Source of the DNA: Mycolicibacterium sp. CH28
Lineage (GTDB): Bacteria; Actinomycetota; Actinomycetes; Mycobacteriales; Mycobacteriaceae
DNA length: 64,000 nucleotides
Assembly (NCBI RefSeq): GCF_004745805.1
Contig: NZ_SRLQ01000002.1
Location: 434,001-498,000, forward strand
Reading direction: 5' to 3'
Below the pieces are notes generated by a model, which was not told the origin of the DNA, searched no databases, and worked only from the letters and a program-made list of their open reading frames with translations. The position numbers were made by a program, and so were the translations under genes. Each line of letters starts with the position of its first letter. The stretch's first letter is position 1. Shown here piece by piece: positions 52,257-62,559 of the stretch.

Positions 52257-54005
52257 GCGCTCAGTCCTCGCGCAGTCCTCGCGCAGTCGGCGGCTCAGCC
52301 CGGTGGCCCGTACCGCCCGGTGCGCCACCGCGGCAGCCAGCTGTTCGGCCGAACCCACCACCCGCACCTTGGTCTGGGCCCTGGTGATGGCGGTGTAGAG
52401 CAGCTCGCGCGTCAACAGCCGGGAGTCTTCGGGCGGCAGCAGCACGGTGACCTCGGCGGCCTGGCTGCCCTGACTCTTGTGGATGGTCATCGCGTGCATG
52501 GTCTCGATATCGGCCAGCCGACCGATGCCGAACTCGACCAGGCCGCCGGCCCCGGCCATCACCGCCCGCAGCACGCCGTCGCGCAGCACCGTGACCCCGG
52601 TGTCGCCGTTGTAGAGCCGTAGCCCGTAGTCGTTGGCCGTCACCAGCAGCGGTCGCCCGACGTACCACGCAGCCCAATTCGGCGCTTCGGTCTCCTCGGC
52701 CACCCACCGTTCGACCTGGCGGTTCCAGTACGTCACGCCGTGCGGACCGTGCCGATGCGCGCACAGCAGCCGGTGTTCCTCGAGCGTGGCCAGCGCCGCC
52801 GGCCCGTCGCCCAGCACGGCCGCTTCGCGCAGCCGCAGTGCGTGCGGCACGAGAACGCCGCGCATGATGCCGGTCGGCTCGTCGGTGTTCACCCACTCGA
52901 TGTGTTCACCGCCGGCGTTCAGCACGTCGATCGCACGGTCGGTGTCCCCGACCCGTATCGCCTGTGCCAGGGCGCCGATGGATGCCCCGAACCGATGCGA
53001 GCGGACCAGCTTGGCAACCGGGGTGGCTGCCCGTGCACTCAGTCCCTCGACCAGATCGGCGAGCACCGCGCCGGCATCGACGGAGGCCAGCTGGTCGGGA
53101 TCGCCCACCAGCAGCAGCCGGGCATCCGGGCGCACCGCCTCGATCAGCCGGGCCATCATCGTCAGGGAGACCATCGAGGTTTCGTCGACGACGATCACGT
53201 CGTGCGGCAACCGGTTGAGCCGGTGGTGCCGGAATCGCGACGACGTGTCGTGGCGCGACCCCAGGAGCCGGTGCAGTGTGGTGGCACGCAGCCCGGCCAA
53301 CCGTGCGCTGTCGGCGGGTTCCAGCTCACCGATTTCGGCCTGCACCGCCTCCTGCAGCCGGGCCGCGGCCTTGCCGGTCGGGGCGGCCAGCGCGATCCGC
53401 AGCCGCGGCTTGCCGTCCAGTTCGGCCTGCTCGGCCAGCAATGCCAGCAGCCGGGCAACGGTGGTGGTCTTGCCGGTGCCGGGACCGCCGGTGAGCACCG
53501 TCAGCCCGTGCGACAACGCCACCTCGGCGACCCGGCGCTGCTCGTCGTATCCGGCCGGGAAAAGCCGTGCAACATCCGGTAGTTGGCCCTGCGGTCGAGG
53601 CTGGGCCAGGGCCAGCACATCGGCGGCCACCTGACGCTCCTCGAGCCAGTACCGGTCGAAGTAGAGCAGACCCTCCTCGAGGTGCAGCACCGCGGGCGAG
53701 GAGAGCAGCGGGCTCGCCGCGACGGCGGCCAGCCACGGGCCGGGTTCCGGCCACGGCAGGTCCGCCATATCGATCTGGGCCGGCACGGAGGCCAACTCCA
53801 CGCACACCGAACCGCCGCGCACCGCACGCACCACGAACGCGATGGCCAGCGCCACCCGCTCGTCGGGTTCCTTGGCCAGGGCGGTGAGGCGTTGCGCGAC
53901 AAGCACATCCGCGGACTCGATAACACCGGCCTCGTTGAAGATCTGCAGCAGCCCGGTGGCGGCGGCGCACCGGCGCCAGTCCGCGGGGTCCACGTCCACA
54001 CTCAC
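52248..54005 (-). CDS. recD: exodeoxyribonuclease V alpha subunit RecD
   Basis: A 585-residue superfamily 1 helicase. Walker A is GGPGTGKTTT at about residue 170, Walker B-like VIVDETSMVS, and the end has TIHKSQGSQAAEVTVLLP and YTAITRAQTKV (motif VI). RecD is the 5'-3' motor of RecBCD. GTG 54005 overlaps the recB stop by four bases (GTGA), so all three subunits are coupled. Confidence 0.93.
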   Translation of the reverse strand: MSVDVDPADWRRCAAATGLLQIFNEAGVIESADVLVAQRLTALAKEPDERVALAIAFVVRAVRGGSVCVELASVPAQIDMADLPWPEPGPWLAAVAASPLLSSPAVLHLEEGLLYFDRYWLEERQVAADVLALAQPRPQGQLPDVARLFPAGYDEQRRVAEVALSHGLTVLTGGPGTGKTTTVARLLALLAEQAELDGKPRLRIALAAPTGKAAARLQEAVQAEIGELEPADSARLAGLRATTLHRLLGSRHDTSSRFRHHRLNRLPHDVIVVDETSMVSLTMMARLIEAVRPDARLLLVGDPDQLASVDAGAVLADLVEGLSARAATPVAKLVRSHRFGASIGALAQAIRVGDTDRAIDVLNAGGEHIEWVNTDEPTGIMRGVLVPHALRLREAAVLGDGPAALATLEEHRLLCAHRHGPHGVTYWNRQVERWVAEETEAPNWAAWYVGRPLLVTANDYGLRLYNGDTGVTVLRDGVLRAVMAGAGGLVEFGIGRLADIETMHAMTIHKSQGSQAAEVTVLLPPEDSRLLTRELLYTAITRAQTKVRVVGSAEQLAAAVAHRAVRATGLSRRLREDCARTERRQ

Positions 54006-57000
54006 GACAGCACCGCCCTGCCGTCGAGCAGATCGGACACCTCGACCACCAGTGCGGCCGGCGGTCGCCAGCTGAACACCCCGGCCGGCGAACCGTCGAC
54101 CGTCGGGGTCTGCGGGCCGCACATGCCGCGCACGAACAGATACAGCACCCCGCCCAAATGCCGACTGGGCTGGTAGCCCGGTTGGCGCCAGCGTAGGAAC
54201 CGATGCAGCACAACGCTGTACAGCAGGGCCTGTAGCGGGTAGTCGGAATGCAGCATCGCCTCAACCATTCGGGCGCGGTCATAGTCGGCGGCGCTGAGCG
54301 GGCGGTTCGACTCGCCGAGCCAGTTGGTCTTGTAGTCGACCACCAGGTAGCGATGTCCGTCCCCGTCGGGTACCCGCAGCACCGCGTCGACCGATCCGGA
54401 CAGATAGCCCCGCAGCGACTGCCCGGCGAGGCTGCCGCCGGTCAGCCGGTCGGCGTAGGGCGCCAACGGTTCGTCGGCCGGAAGGTGTTGGCGCAGCAGG
54501 CGACCCACATCGGCCAGCCGAATCTCCGGCCCCACCCGCCGTAGGTCGCCGCCGTCGAGGGGGAACTCGAAGTCCATCTCACGCAACCGGTCGCGCATCC
54601 CGATCTGGCGCAGGGTGAGGTTATCGGCCAGTGGCCCCAGCGCGGTGTCGTGCATGGGCACCAGAGCGTGGGCCAGCTCGTCGGGGGGAACGTCGACGGG
54701 CCACCACACCGCGTGGCGCTCGATCTGGGTGCGCAGCTCGGTGGCCAGGTCGGCCGCTAGCGGGTCGGCGGTCTCCAGGACGGCGTGCACCAGCGTGCCG
54801 AACGTGGCACCCGTCGGCAGATCGGCCATCGGTGAGGCCAGGTCGGCGCCGGCCGGCGGTGCCGTCACCGCGATCTCGGCGACCTCGTCGTCGAGCTGGA
54901 CCACTTCCGGTTCGCTACTGACACCCGAAGAGTCCGCGGCGCGGATCAGACCCGAGTAGGAGGTACGCCGCCAGGTGGTATCGATACCGCGATGAAAGTG
55001 CCGGACGCCGAGGTCATCTCGCGGCTTCGCCGCGGCCAGCTCGGTCGGCGGGGCGATGACGGACTCCTCCAGCACCGGGCCACCCGCGGTCTCCCATTCC
55101 CGCAGCAGGGCTACCGCGTCGGGATCGTCGACCCGCTCGGGATCGCAGCGGGTCGGGACCGCCGCCTGCCCCGGACGGCGACCGCGCAGCAGCCGCGACA
55201 AGCCTCCGTTGGGTTCGTCCCACGACGGCGCCCACCACGCCACCAGTTGGGATTGTGCACGGGTCATCGCGACGTAGGCGAGCCGAGTCTCCTCCCCGGC
55301 GGCCTCCTGCCGGCCCAGCGCCTGCACGCGTGCCAGATCGGCGCTCTGCTCACCGCCGACGTGCAGGCAGCGTCGGTCACCGTCGTGAAACCGGACCAGG
55401 TCGTCACTGCGCACGTACCGGTTGAACGTGAAGGGCAGGTAGACGATCGGGAACTGCAGGCCCTTGCTCACCCACACCGTCATGATCTGCACCGCAGCCG
55501 CATCGCTGTCCAGGCGCCGGTTGCGCTCCGCGGCGCCGGTGCGCTCGTCGCGCTGGGTACGCAGCCAGTCACGTAATGCGGTGAGGCTGAACCGTTCCCG
55601 GTGCGCCACGTCGTGCAGCAGCTGGGTGACATGGGCGAGGTCGGTCATGTTGCGCTCCCCGCCGGCCCAGGACAGCACCCGTTTGCCCATGCCGGCCAGC
55701 TGGGCGGCCTCGAACACCGCCGCCACACCCGCCTCCCGGGCGTGGTCGGCCCACTGCCGCAGGGTGTCGGCGACCCGGTCGGTCAGCTCGTCACCACCGT
55801 GGGCCAGATCCTCGGCGGTCTTGCCGAAGAACATCGTGGTGGCCGCGGCGCGCACCAACCCCGGCCGGTGCAACTGGTCGAAGGCCTCCAGCAGGCTGAG
55901 CCAGTCGTCGGCGGCCTGCGATTTCAGGACGTCGGTGTCACCGGTGTACACCGCCGGGACCCCGGCCTCCACCAGCGCGTCGAAACAGGCCCGGGCGTCG
56001 ACATGGCTCTCGGTGATGACGGCGATCTGATGAGCACGCAGCGGGTCCCCGTCGAACTTCGCACCACTGGCCAGCAGCGCGGCCACGTCGGCGGCCAGGT
56101 CCTTGGCGATGTGGGTCCGCAGCACATCCATCTTGATGGTGCGAGTTCCACGCTGCCCGAACGTCTCCCGGGACACCACCCGCAGTCGGAACGGGTCGTT
56201 GTGGGGGGCACCGGCCAGCCGGTGGCCCTGGTTGCGGGCCTGCACGTCGAGGACCTTGATGTCGGGGTCGCCGAGCTCGGCACCGCGCAGCACCGTCTGC
56301 AGGCGGTCGACCAGCACCGAGTCGCTGCGCCAGTTGACGCCAAGCGTGCGACGCTCGCCGGCGGTCTTGGCTGCGTACAGGTAGGTGACGATGTCGCCGC
56401 CGCGGAAGGCGTAGATGGCCTGCTTGGGATCGCCGATCAGGATCAGCGTCGAGCGACCGCTGAAGGCCCGCTCGATGACCTGCCACTGCACCGGGTCGGT
56501 GTCCTGGAACTCGTCGACCATCACCACCGACCACCGCCGGTGCATGCGCGCGGCGGCGGGGGACCCACTCGATTCCAGCGCGTCGGCCAACCGGCTGAGC
56601 AGGTCGTCGTAGCTCAGGATGCCGCGCCGGCGTTTACGCCGTTCCAGCTCGGCCAGAACATCATTGGCGAACCCGACCCGGACCGCCGGTTGCGAGCCGG
56701 GCGGTGCGTCGAGGGGACGCAGCTCGGTGCCCGGGTTGGCGACGACCTCGCGGGCGAGTTTGAGCGCCGCGGTGCGGGTGATCGGCGGCGCGTCACGTTC
56801 CTGCCCAAAGTGCCGCAGATACAGGTCGTCGACGATCTCGGCCACCAGGTCGTCCAGGCTCTCGGCCAGGGTCACGCCGGAATCGGTATCGCCGGCAACA
56901 CCCAGGGATTTCAGCACCAGATGGCAGAACTGATGGGTGGTCGCGATGGTGGCGGCATCGAAACCGGCCAGCGCGTCGCGCAGCCGTCGCCGGCGCTCCT

Positions 57001-57301
57001 CCAGTTCCGCCGGGTCGCCGGTGATCAGCGCGTCCACGACATCGTTGCCCGCTGCCAGGCTCGGGTCATCGAAGGCGGCCAGGGCGTCCTGCAGGGCGCG
57101 GCGCACCCGCTCGCGCAACTCCTGGGTGGCCGCGCGGCTGAAGGTGATCAGCAGCATCTGATCCAGGCCCGCAATCCCTTCGGCGACATAGCGGGTCACC
57201 AACCCGGCCAGCGTGAACGTCTTGCCGGTACCCGCGCTGGCCTCCAGCACGGTGGTCGAGCATGCACCGGGAAGTGGCCCCAGCAGATCGAATTCGTGCA
57301 T
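54002..57301 (-). CDS. recB: exodeoxyribonuclease V beta subunit RecB
   Basis: A 1099-residue UvrD-type helicase-nuclease. Walker A is EASAGTGKTFTLAG near residue 20, then VDEFQDTDPVQWQVIE (motif II) and VAMTRAQSQLVAWW (motif VI). The C-terminal nuclease shows VVDYKTNWLG with catalytic Asp and Lys. In mycobacteria RecBCD serves single-strand annealing rather than the main recombination route. ATG 57301 shares one base with the recC stop. Confidence 0.93.
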   Translation of the reverse strand: MHEFDLLGPLPGACSTTVLEASAGTGKTFTLAGLVTRYVAEGIAGLDQMLLITFSRAATQELRERVRRALQDALAAFDDPSLAAGNDVVDALITGDPAELEERRRRLRDALAGFDAATIATTHQFCHLVLKSLGVAGDTDSGVTLAESLDDLVAEIVDDLYLRHFGQERDAPPITRTAALKLAREVVANPGTELRPLDAPPGSQPAVRVGFANDVLAELERRKRRRGILSYDDLLSRLADALESSGSPAAARMHRRWSVVMVDEFQDTDPVQWQVIERAFSGRSTLILIGDPKQAIYAFRGGDIVTYLYAAKTAGERRTLGVNWRSDSVLVDRLQTVLRGAELGDPDIKVLDVQARNQGHRLAGAPHNDPFRLRVVSRETFGQRGTRTIKMDVLRTHIAKDLAADVAALLASGAKFDGDPLRAHQIAVITESHVDARACFDALVEAGVPAVYTGDTDVLKSQAADDWLSLLEAFDQLHRPGLVRAAATTMFFGKTAEDLAHGGDELTDRVADTLRQWADHAREAGVAAVFEAAQLAGMGKRVLSWAGGERNMTDLAHVTQLLHDVAHRERFSLTALRDWLRTQRDERTGAAERNRRLDSDAAAVQIMTVWVSKGLQFPIVYLPFTFNRYVRSDDLVRFHDGDRRCLHVGGEQSADLARVQALGRQEAAGEETRLAYVAMTRAQSQLVAWWAPSWDEPNGGLSRLLRGRRPGQAAVPTRCDPERVDDPDAVALLREWETAGGPVLEESVIAPPTELAAAKPRDDLGVRHFHRGIDTTWRRTSYSGLIRAADSSGVSSEPEVVQLDDEVAEIAVTAPPAGADLASPMADLPTGATFGTLVHAVLETADPLAADLATELRTQIERHAVWWPVDVPPDELAHALVPMHDTALGPLADNLTLRQIGMRDRLREMDFEFPLDGGDLRRVGPEIRLADVGRLLRQHLPADEPLAPYADRLTGGSLAGQSLRGYLSGSVDAVLRVPDGDGHRYLVVDYKTNWLGESNRPLSAADYDRARMVEAMLHSDYPLQALLYSVVLHRFLRWRQPGYQPSRHLGGVLYLFVRGMCGPQTPTVDGSPAGVFSWRPPAALVVEVSDLLDGRAVLS

Positions 57302-60300
57302 CAGGCGCCGTCCTCGGCATCCAGCAGCGGCGCCCACAGTCGCGCGGCGTACGCGCCGAGCCGGGTCGTCTCGCCGTCGGCCTCCTCGCCGGGGCGCGGA
57401 TCGGACAGCAGCTTCTCCAGGTCCGGGTCGCGGCCCCAGACCCGTTCGATGGCCGGGTCGTCGCGTTCGTACCGCCACTTCGACCAGGCTTCGCTTCTGG
57501 GGTCCTGACGGCCGCGCCGCGCCGCGGCCCAGGCATGAGAAGTCTTGATCGGCAGCGGAATCGGTTCGCGCCGTCCAGCGTCGTAGATGGCGACCAGATC
57601 ACGCAGCACCCCGAGCGGGTCCTGCAGCGGGGGCCCGATCACCCGCTCGGCCACTGCCGTCCGCCGGCGCTGGCGCCCGATGCACACCCCCGTCCACTGC
57701 CCGGGGTGAGCCGCCGCCAGCGCGACCATCGGGATCCAGGCCCGCAGCAGATGCGGACCGTCGAGCTTGGAGTAGGTCACCTCCACCAGCCGGGTGCCGT
57801 AAATCCCCGAGACGGTGCCGGTCAGGCGGCGACCGGCGCCCAGGTCGATGTCGATGTCGTAGGCGCGCGGCGCGCCGGTTCGGTAGGCCAGTGCGGCGCG
57901 GGCCAATTCGGCTGCCTGGTCGCGGATTTCGCCGGCCTTGCGCCAGCCCAGCCGCCCCGGCGGCAATGCCCCGCGCCGCCATTCGGCCTGTCCGGCGCGA
58001 CCGGGGTCCATCCCGCCCAACATGTCGGTGAGCAGCCGCTGGCCCACCGTCCACTCCTGCAGGCCGTCGATCTCGACCGGCATGGCATCCTCCACCCCCT
58101 CCACCTCCCAGGGCAGGGTCAGGTCGAGTGCGGTGAAGAATCCCTTCACCGGGTTGGCGAAGAATTTCGTCAGGTCGCTCAGCGTCACGTCATCCGGGAC
58201 GGGCGGGTCCAGCGGGCGGGCCAGCAGGTCGGGTTGCTCGCGGCGCCGGACGCCGGTGGTCGCGGCCGACCCCAGCACACCCGCGTCGAAGGTGAACGGC
58301 TCCCCGGGTACGCCGAGCGCACCCGGGGTGACATTGCGAACATCGAAGGGCTGCAACGGATGCCGAACGACGATGTGCTGCCGCACCGGCGCAGAGGTGG
58401 TGCGGTCCAGCGCATCGAGCAGCTCAGCCAGCGGGACCGCGGGCGGGCGCGGCTGACCGGAGTACTCGTTGGCACCGGTGTAGGTGACGACCAGCTTCTC
58501 GCCGGCGGCGCAGATCGCGTCCAGCAACAACTGGCGGTCCTCGGAGCGGATGTCACGCTCACCGGTCATCGGGTCGCGGGCCAGTGCGTCGTCCCCGTCG
58601 ACCACCCCGATTCGCGGGAAGACGGTGTCGTCGAGCCCGACCAGGCACACCACCCGGTGCGGCACCGACCGCATCGGCACCATCGTGCACACCGTCAGGG
58701 TGCCGGTGCGGAAGTTCGCCCGGGTGGGGCGACCGGCCAGGTGCCGGCCCAGCAGCGCGGTGAGGTCAGACAACCGCATCGCGGTGTCGGCCCGGGGGCC
58801 CGCCGCCTCCTGCACGTCACCGAATTCGCGCTGCAGCTGGCTGGTCTGCCAGGCGTCGTCGCCGGAGGTGACCGTCAACAGGGCGACCGCCTCCTGCAGC
58901 GCGGCCAGCCACTGCGCCAACGGCTGGACGCCACTGAGTGCATCGACCACGCGCTGCAACCGGCCCACGTACTCGGCGAGGCGCCCAGCCAGTTCCACGC
59001 TGTTGCTGCCCACGTCGTCGAGGGGCAGCGTGACGTCGAGCCAGTCCTTCGAGTCGTCGGACATGGCCACCCCGGCCAGCACCCGGTCGAGGCCGAAGCG
59101 CCAGGTGTTCTGGATGAACGGGATACCGTACGGCTCCCGGTGCTGCTGGTCGAACCCCCACCGGATGTTGGCCTGCTGCACCCAACGGGTGATGGTCTCC
59201 AGGTCATCGTCGGTGAACCCGAACCGGGAACGAACCGGCTCGAGGTGGGCGAAGTCGAGGACCTCGGTGGCGGTCACCCGGCTGCCGGCCAGGGTCAGCA
59301 GCTTGGCGGCCACCCCCAGCAGCGGGTTGGTCTGGATCAGCGCCCTATCGGCCAGTCGGACCCGCAGCTGATGGGCAGGATGGGCGCCCGGGACGACGTC
59401 ACCGAGCCCGAAGTCGGCGACGATAAGCGATGCGTAGGTCTCGATATCGGGGCACATCACCAGGATGTCGCGGGGTTCCAGCGTGCGGTCGTCAGCCAGC
59501 AGGCCGAGCAGGACCTCGCGCAACACATCGACCTGCCGGGCCGGCCCGTGACAGCTGTGCACCTGCACCGAGCGGTCCCCGGATTGATACGAACGGCCCT
59601 GTGGCCGTGCGGCATTGGCGGCGATATCGGCCTGCAGCCAGCCCAGCAGGGTGTCGGGCCGGGCGGGCCCGCCCAGGAACTCGTCGGTGGCCACCGTGGC
59701 AGGCAGGCTTCGTTGCAGTTCACGGAGGTCGCGGCCCAGGGTGGCCAGCAGCGGGTGGCCGGCCAGCCGGTGGCTGGTGTCCTGCCGGCGCGGGATCGGG
59801 CCTCGAAATCGCGTCAGCGCGGTCCATAACTCGGCGCTGGGGTGCGGCAGCCACAGGTGGACGTCGTGGTGCTGGGCCAGCGCCGCGATGAGTTCGATCT
59901 CGGTGCCCGGCAGCCGGGTGTGTCCGAACAGCGACAACCGCGCGGGCAGGTCGGCTCCTGATTCACGCAGTTGCGCAAGAATTTTCGCGTGGCGGACGGG
60001 TGGGGGGTCCAGGCCTATCCGGTCGACCAGGGCGCGCCACAGCTGCGGTTGCCACCCCAGGTCGGCCTCCACACCCTCGACGTCGCCGTCGAGCCAGGCC
60101 GTCAGCAGTTGGGGGCGCTGGCGGGCGTAGGAGGCGAACAGCCCGGCCAGCCGGCGGGCCACCGCATAGCGCCGGCCCTGGCGCAGCTCCTTCTCCTCGC
60201 CCGTCACGAAGTGACCTAGGTGGGTGGCCAGGGTGCGGCACCACGGTTCGTCGAGGCTGGCGTCGATGACCTCGAGCAGCGGCCAGGTCATCGAGTCGGC

Positions 60301-60567
60301 CGACCACGGGTCATCCTGGCTGGTCCCGGCGATCTCACCGATCAACGAAGCCGGCGACCGGAACGACACCCCCGCGCATATCCCGTCACCCCCGTCGCCC
60401 CGGCCCAGCAGGTGCGACAGCCGCTGGCTGAGCCAGCGTTCGACCCCGCGGGCCGGCACCACGACGAGCTCCTCGGCGAACGGATCCGGTTGCGGGGTGG
60501 CCAGCAGCGCGCCGAGGCCGTCGGCGAGCAGGTCGGTTCGCTCGGCGCGGTGTAGGTGCAGAGCCAT
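57301..60567 (-). CDS. recC: exodeoxyribonuclease V gamma subunit RecC
   Basis: A 1088-residue RecC with MALHLHRAERTDLLADGLGALL and VVPARGVERWLSQRLSHLLG at the N-terminus, then CMVPMRSVPHRVVCLVGLDDTVFPR in the middle, all typical. RecC holds the split DNA strands and recognises the regulatory sequence in E. coli. ATG 60567 is chosen; in-frame starts to 60597 exist. Head of the recCBD operon. Confidence 0.92.
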   Translation of the reverse strand: MALHLHRAERTDLLADGLGALLATPQPDPFAEELVVVPARGVERWLSQRLSHLLGRGDGGDGICAGVSFRSPASLIGEIAGTSQDDPWSADSMTWPLLEVIDASLDEPWCRTLATHLGHFVTGEEKELRQGRRYAVARRLAGLFASYARQRPQLLTAWLDGDVEGVEADLGWQPQLWRALVDRIGLDPPPVRHAKILAQLRESGADLPARLSLFGHTRLPGTEIELIAALAQHHDVHLWLPHPSAELWTALTRFRGPIPRRQDTSHRLAGHPLLATLGRDLRELQRSLPATVATDEFLGGPARPDTLLGWLQADIAANAARPQGRSYQSGDRSVQVHSCHGPARQVDVLREVLLGLLADDRTLEPRDILVMCPDIETYASLIVADFGLGDVVPGAHPAHQLRVRLADRALIQTNPLLGVAAKLLTLAGSRVTATEVLDFAHLEPVRSRFGFTDDDLETITRWVQQANIRWGFDQQHREPYGIPFIQNTWRFGLDRVLAGVAMSDDSKDWLDVTLPLDDVGSNSVELAGRLAEYVGRLQRVVDALSGVQPLAQWLAALQEAVALLTVTSGDDAWQTSQLQREFGDVQEAAGPRADTAMRLSDLTALLGRHLAGRPTRANFRTGTLTVCTMVPMRSVPHRVVCLVGLDDTVFPRIGVVDGDDALARDPMTGERDIRSEDRQLLLDAICAAGEKLVVTYTGANEYSGQPRPPAVPLAELLDALDRTTSAPVRQHIVVRHPLQPFDVRNVTPGALGVPGEPFTFDAGVLGSAATTGVRRREQPDLLARPLDPPVPDDVTLSDLTKFFANPVKGFFTALDLTLPWEVEGVEDAMPVEIDGLQEWTVGQRLLTDMLGGMDPGRAGQAEWRRGALPPGRLGWRKAGEIRDQAAELARAALAYRTGAPRAYDIDIDLGAGRRLTGTVSGIYGTRLVEVTYSKLDGPHLLRAWIPMVALAAAHPGQWTGVCIGRQRRRTAVAERVIGPPLQDPLGVLRDLVAIYDAGRREPIPLPIKTSHAWAAARRGRQDPRSEAWSKWRYERDDPAIERVWGRDPDLEKLLSDPRPGEEADGETTRLGAYAARLWAPLLDAEDGA

Positions 60568-60606
60568 CGGCATAACCGTAGACGGCCCCGCCGACACCCA
60601 GGTCAG

Positions 60607-61815
60607 TCAGCCGCGCCGGGCGGCGGGCACGCTCAGCGTGAAGGTCGCGCCCCGTCCGGGCGTCGACGTCACCGTAATGCCTCCCCCGTGAGCCTGGGCT
60701 ATCTCGCGCACCAGGGCCAGTCCGATGCCGTAGGACTCGCGCCCTTCTCGCATGGTGTGCTCGCTGCCATGCGAGAAGCGGGTAAACAGCGTCGCCATGG
60801 TGTCGGCGTCGATGCCGACACCATCGTCGACGACCGCCACACTGACCGTCGCGTCGGTGCGGCTGACCCGCAGCTCCACCGTCCCGCCGGGGTGTTCGTG
60901 CCCCAGGGCGTTGTCGACCAGCGCGGTCAGCGCCCGGCGCAGCGCCGCCTCCGACCCAGACACCTCGAAAGATTCGGTCCCGGAATCGCTTTCCAGACGT
61001 ATCGCCACACCATGGGCATTCGCGTACGGTGCCATGCTGTCGCGGACCGAGGCCGCCACCGCCGCCAGGTCGACTCGGTCGCGCGGCGGCCTACCGGCCG
61101 TCATCGTGGCCGAGGCCAACAAGTCGTCGACGATGTCGGCCAGCGCCCGGGTGTCGGCCACCAGCGCGTCGGCATCTTTCTGCATCGTCGCGCCATCGGC
61201 GGTTGCCGCCCGGTGCGCGAGCATCTGCGCCCTGGTGTGCAAGACGGTCAGCGGTGCCCGCAGCTCGTGGGAGGCGTCGGCGACGAAACGCCGCTGCAAG
61301 GCCAGCGCCTGGGCCAGCGGTCGCACCGATCGCCGGCTGAACAGGACCACCACCGCGATGGAGGCCAGGATGCCGGCCAGTTCGGCGAACGCCAGCGACA
61401 TCAGCAGCCGATCCCGCCCGGCGTGGTACGGCGCCAGATCCATCATCGCCACCACCCGGCCCTCGCGGCGGTCCACCACCAGGGCGCGAAAGTGCCTTCC
61501 CTCCGAGCGGATATCGGTGAACCCGGCCGGCCCGGACAGCAGCGCCACGCCGGGCTGACCGCCATCACTGACCGATATCTGCCCCCGATTGTCGCGCAAC
61601 ACCAGCTCCATGTCCGGGGGCGGATCATTGGCGTCGTCGGCCGTCATCGCCAGCGTCTGGAGTTCGGCGTCGATCTGCCGGTCCTGCGCACGCACGTAGA
61701 CCATGAACACCACCCCGCCCACCACCAGCAATACCAGCGCGAGTGCGGTCGAGGCCTGGATAGCCGCGATGCGGCCGGCCTTCTTGACGACGGCGAGGTC
61801 GCTGAGCGGGGTCAT
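60607..61815 (-). CDS. sensor histidine kinase
   Basis: A 402-residue kinase with two spans (about 18-41 and 135-158), an extracytoplasmic sensor between them, and the catalytic core: H-box DASHELRAPLTVL, N-box VDNALGHEHPGG, DDGVGID and YGIGLALV. The ATG overlaps the response-regulator stop by four bases. The stimulus cannot be inferred. Confidence 0.9.
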   Translation of the reverse strand: MTPLSDLAVVKKAGRIAAIQASTALALVLLVVGGVVFMVYVRAQDRQIDAELQTLAMTADDANDPPPDMELVLRDNRGQISVSDGGQPGVALLSGPAGFTDIRSEGRHFRALVVDRREGRVVAMMDLAPYHAGRDRLLMSLAFAELAGILASIAVVVLFSRRSVRPLAQALALQRRFVADASHELRAPLTVLHTRAQMLAHRAATADGATMQKDADALVADTRALADIVDDLLASATMTAGRPPRDRVDLAAVAASVRDSMAPYANAHGVAIRLESDSGTESFEVSGSEAALRRALTALVDNALGHEHPGGTVELRVSRTDATVSVAVVDDGVGIDADTMATLFTRFSHGSEHTMREGRESYGIGLALVREIAQAHGGGITVTSTPGRGATFTLSVPAARRG

Positions 61816-62480
61816 TCCATCCCGAATCGATAGCCGGTGCCGTGCACCGTGCGGATCACCTGCTTACCGAGCTTGCGCCGCAGATAGTGCACGTAGAGGT
61901 CGACGGCGCCGGCCGACTCGGCCCCGTCGAACACCGAGGCCAGCAGCTGCGCCCGGCTGAACACCCGCTTGGGTGCCGCCATCAACGTGCCCAGCAGCGC
62001 GGCCTCCCGCTCGGACAACTCCACCTCGGCACGGTCGGGGGTCTCACCCGACACCCGTCGGGTCACCCGGTCCAGCCGCAACGGCCCCGCGACGACCACG
62101 GTGGCGGCGTTGTCGATTCGGCGCAACAAGGCCCGAACCCGGGCCAGCAGCTCGGGCACCTCGAACGGTTTGAGGAGGTAGTCCTGCGCACCGGCGTCGA
62201 GACCTTCGACGCGGTCCTCGACGGACCCGCGCGCGGTGAGGATCAGCGCCGGCGTCGTGACGCCCTTCGACCGCAACAGCGCCACCAGATCTGCGCCGTC
62301 CATCACCGGCAGCCCACGGTCGACGATGATCGCGTCGTACCCGCCGGTGAGCCCGCGGTGCATGCCCTGCTGGCCGTCGTAGACGGTGTCCACCCGGTAG
62401 CCCTCACCCTCGAACAGCTCGGCGAGCATGGCGCTCAGCGCGCGGTCGTCCTCGACGACTAACAGCACGGGTACGGACAC
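61812..62480 (-). CDS. OmpR-family response regulator
   Basis: A 222-residue regulator. The receiver has VVEDD, phospho-acceptor Asp in IIVDRGLP, Thr in LTARGS and Lys in LLKPF. The C-terminal winged helix includes ELSEREAALLGTLM and VDLYVHYLRRKLG. GTG 62480 is favoured because the receiver begins directly after it; the longer frame is unlikely. It diverges from the ApbE gene, which it may regulate. Confidence 0.9.
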   Translation of the reverse strand: MSVPVLLVVEDDRALSAMLAELFEGEGYRVDTVYDGQQGMHRGLTGGYDAIIVDRGLPVMDGADLVALLRSKGVTTPALILTARGSVEDRVEGLDAGAQDYLLKPFEVPELLARVRALLRRIDNAATVVVAGPLRLDRVTRRVSGETPDRAEVELSEREAALLGTLMAAPKRVFSRAQLLASVFDGAESAGAVDLYVHYLRRKLGKQVIRTVHGTGYRFGME

Positions 62481-62559
62481 GGTAGTGAGGGTGCCACGAC
62501 AGCGGCACACATGGCCGACGAACCTGTTTCTTACAGCGCTCAAAGAATGCCCCCGCAGC

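Noticed and set aside
55601..57508. 635-codon plus-strand frame opposite recB
   Set aside because: High-GC antisense shadow of recB; codons show no protein-family pattern and recB is well supported.
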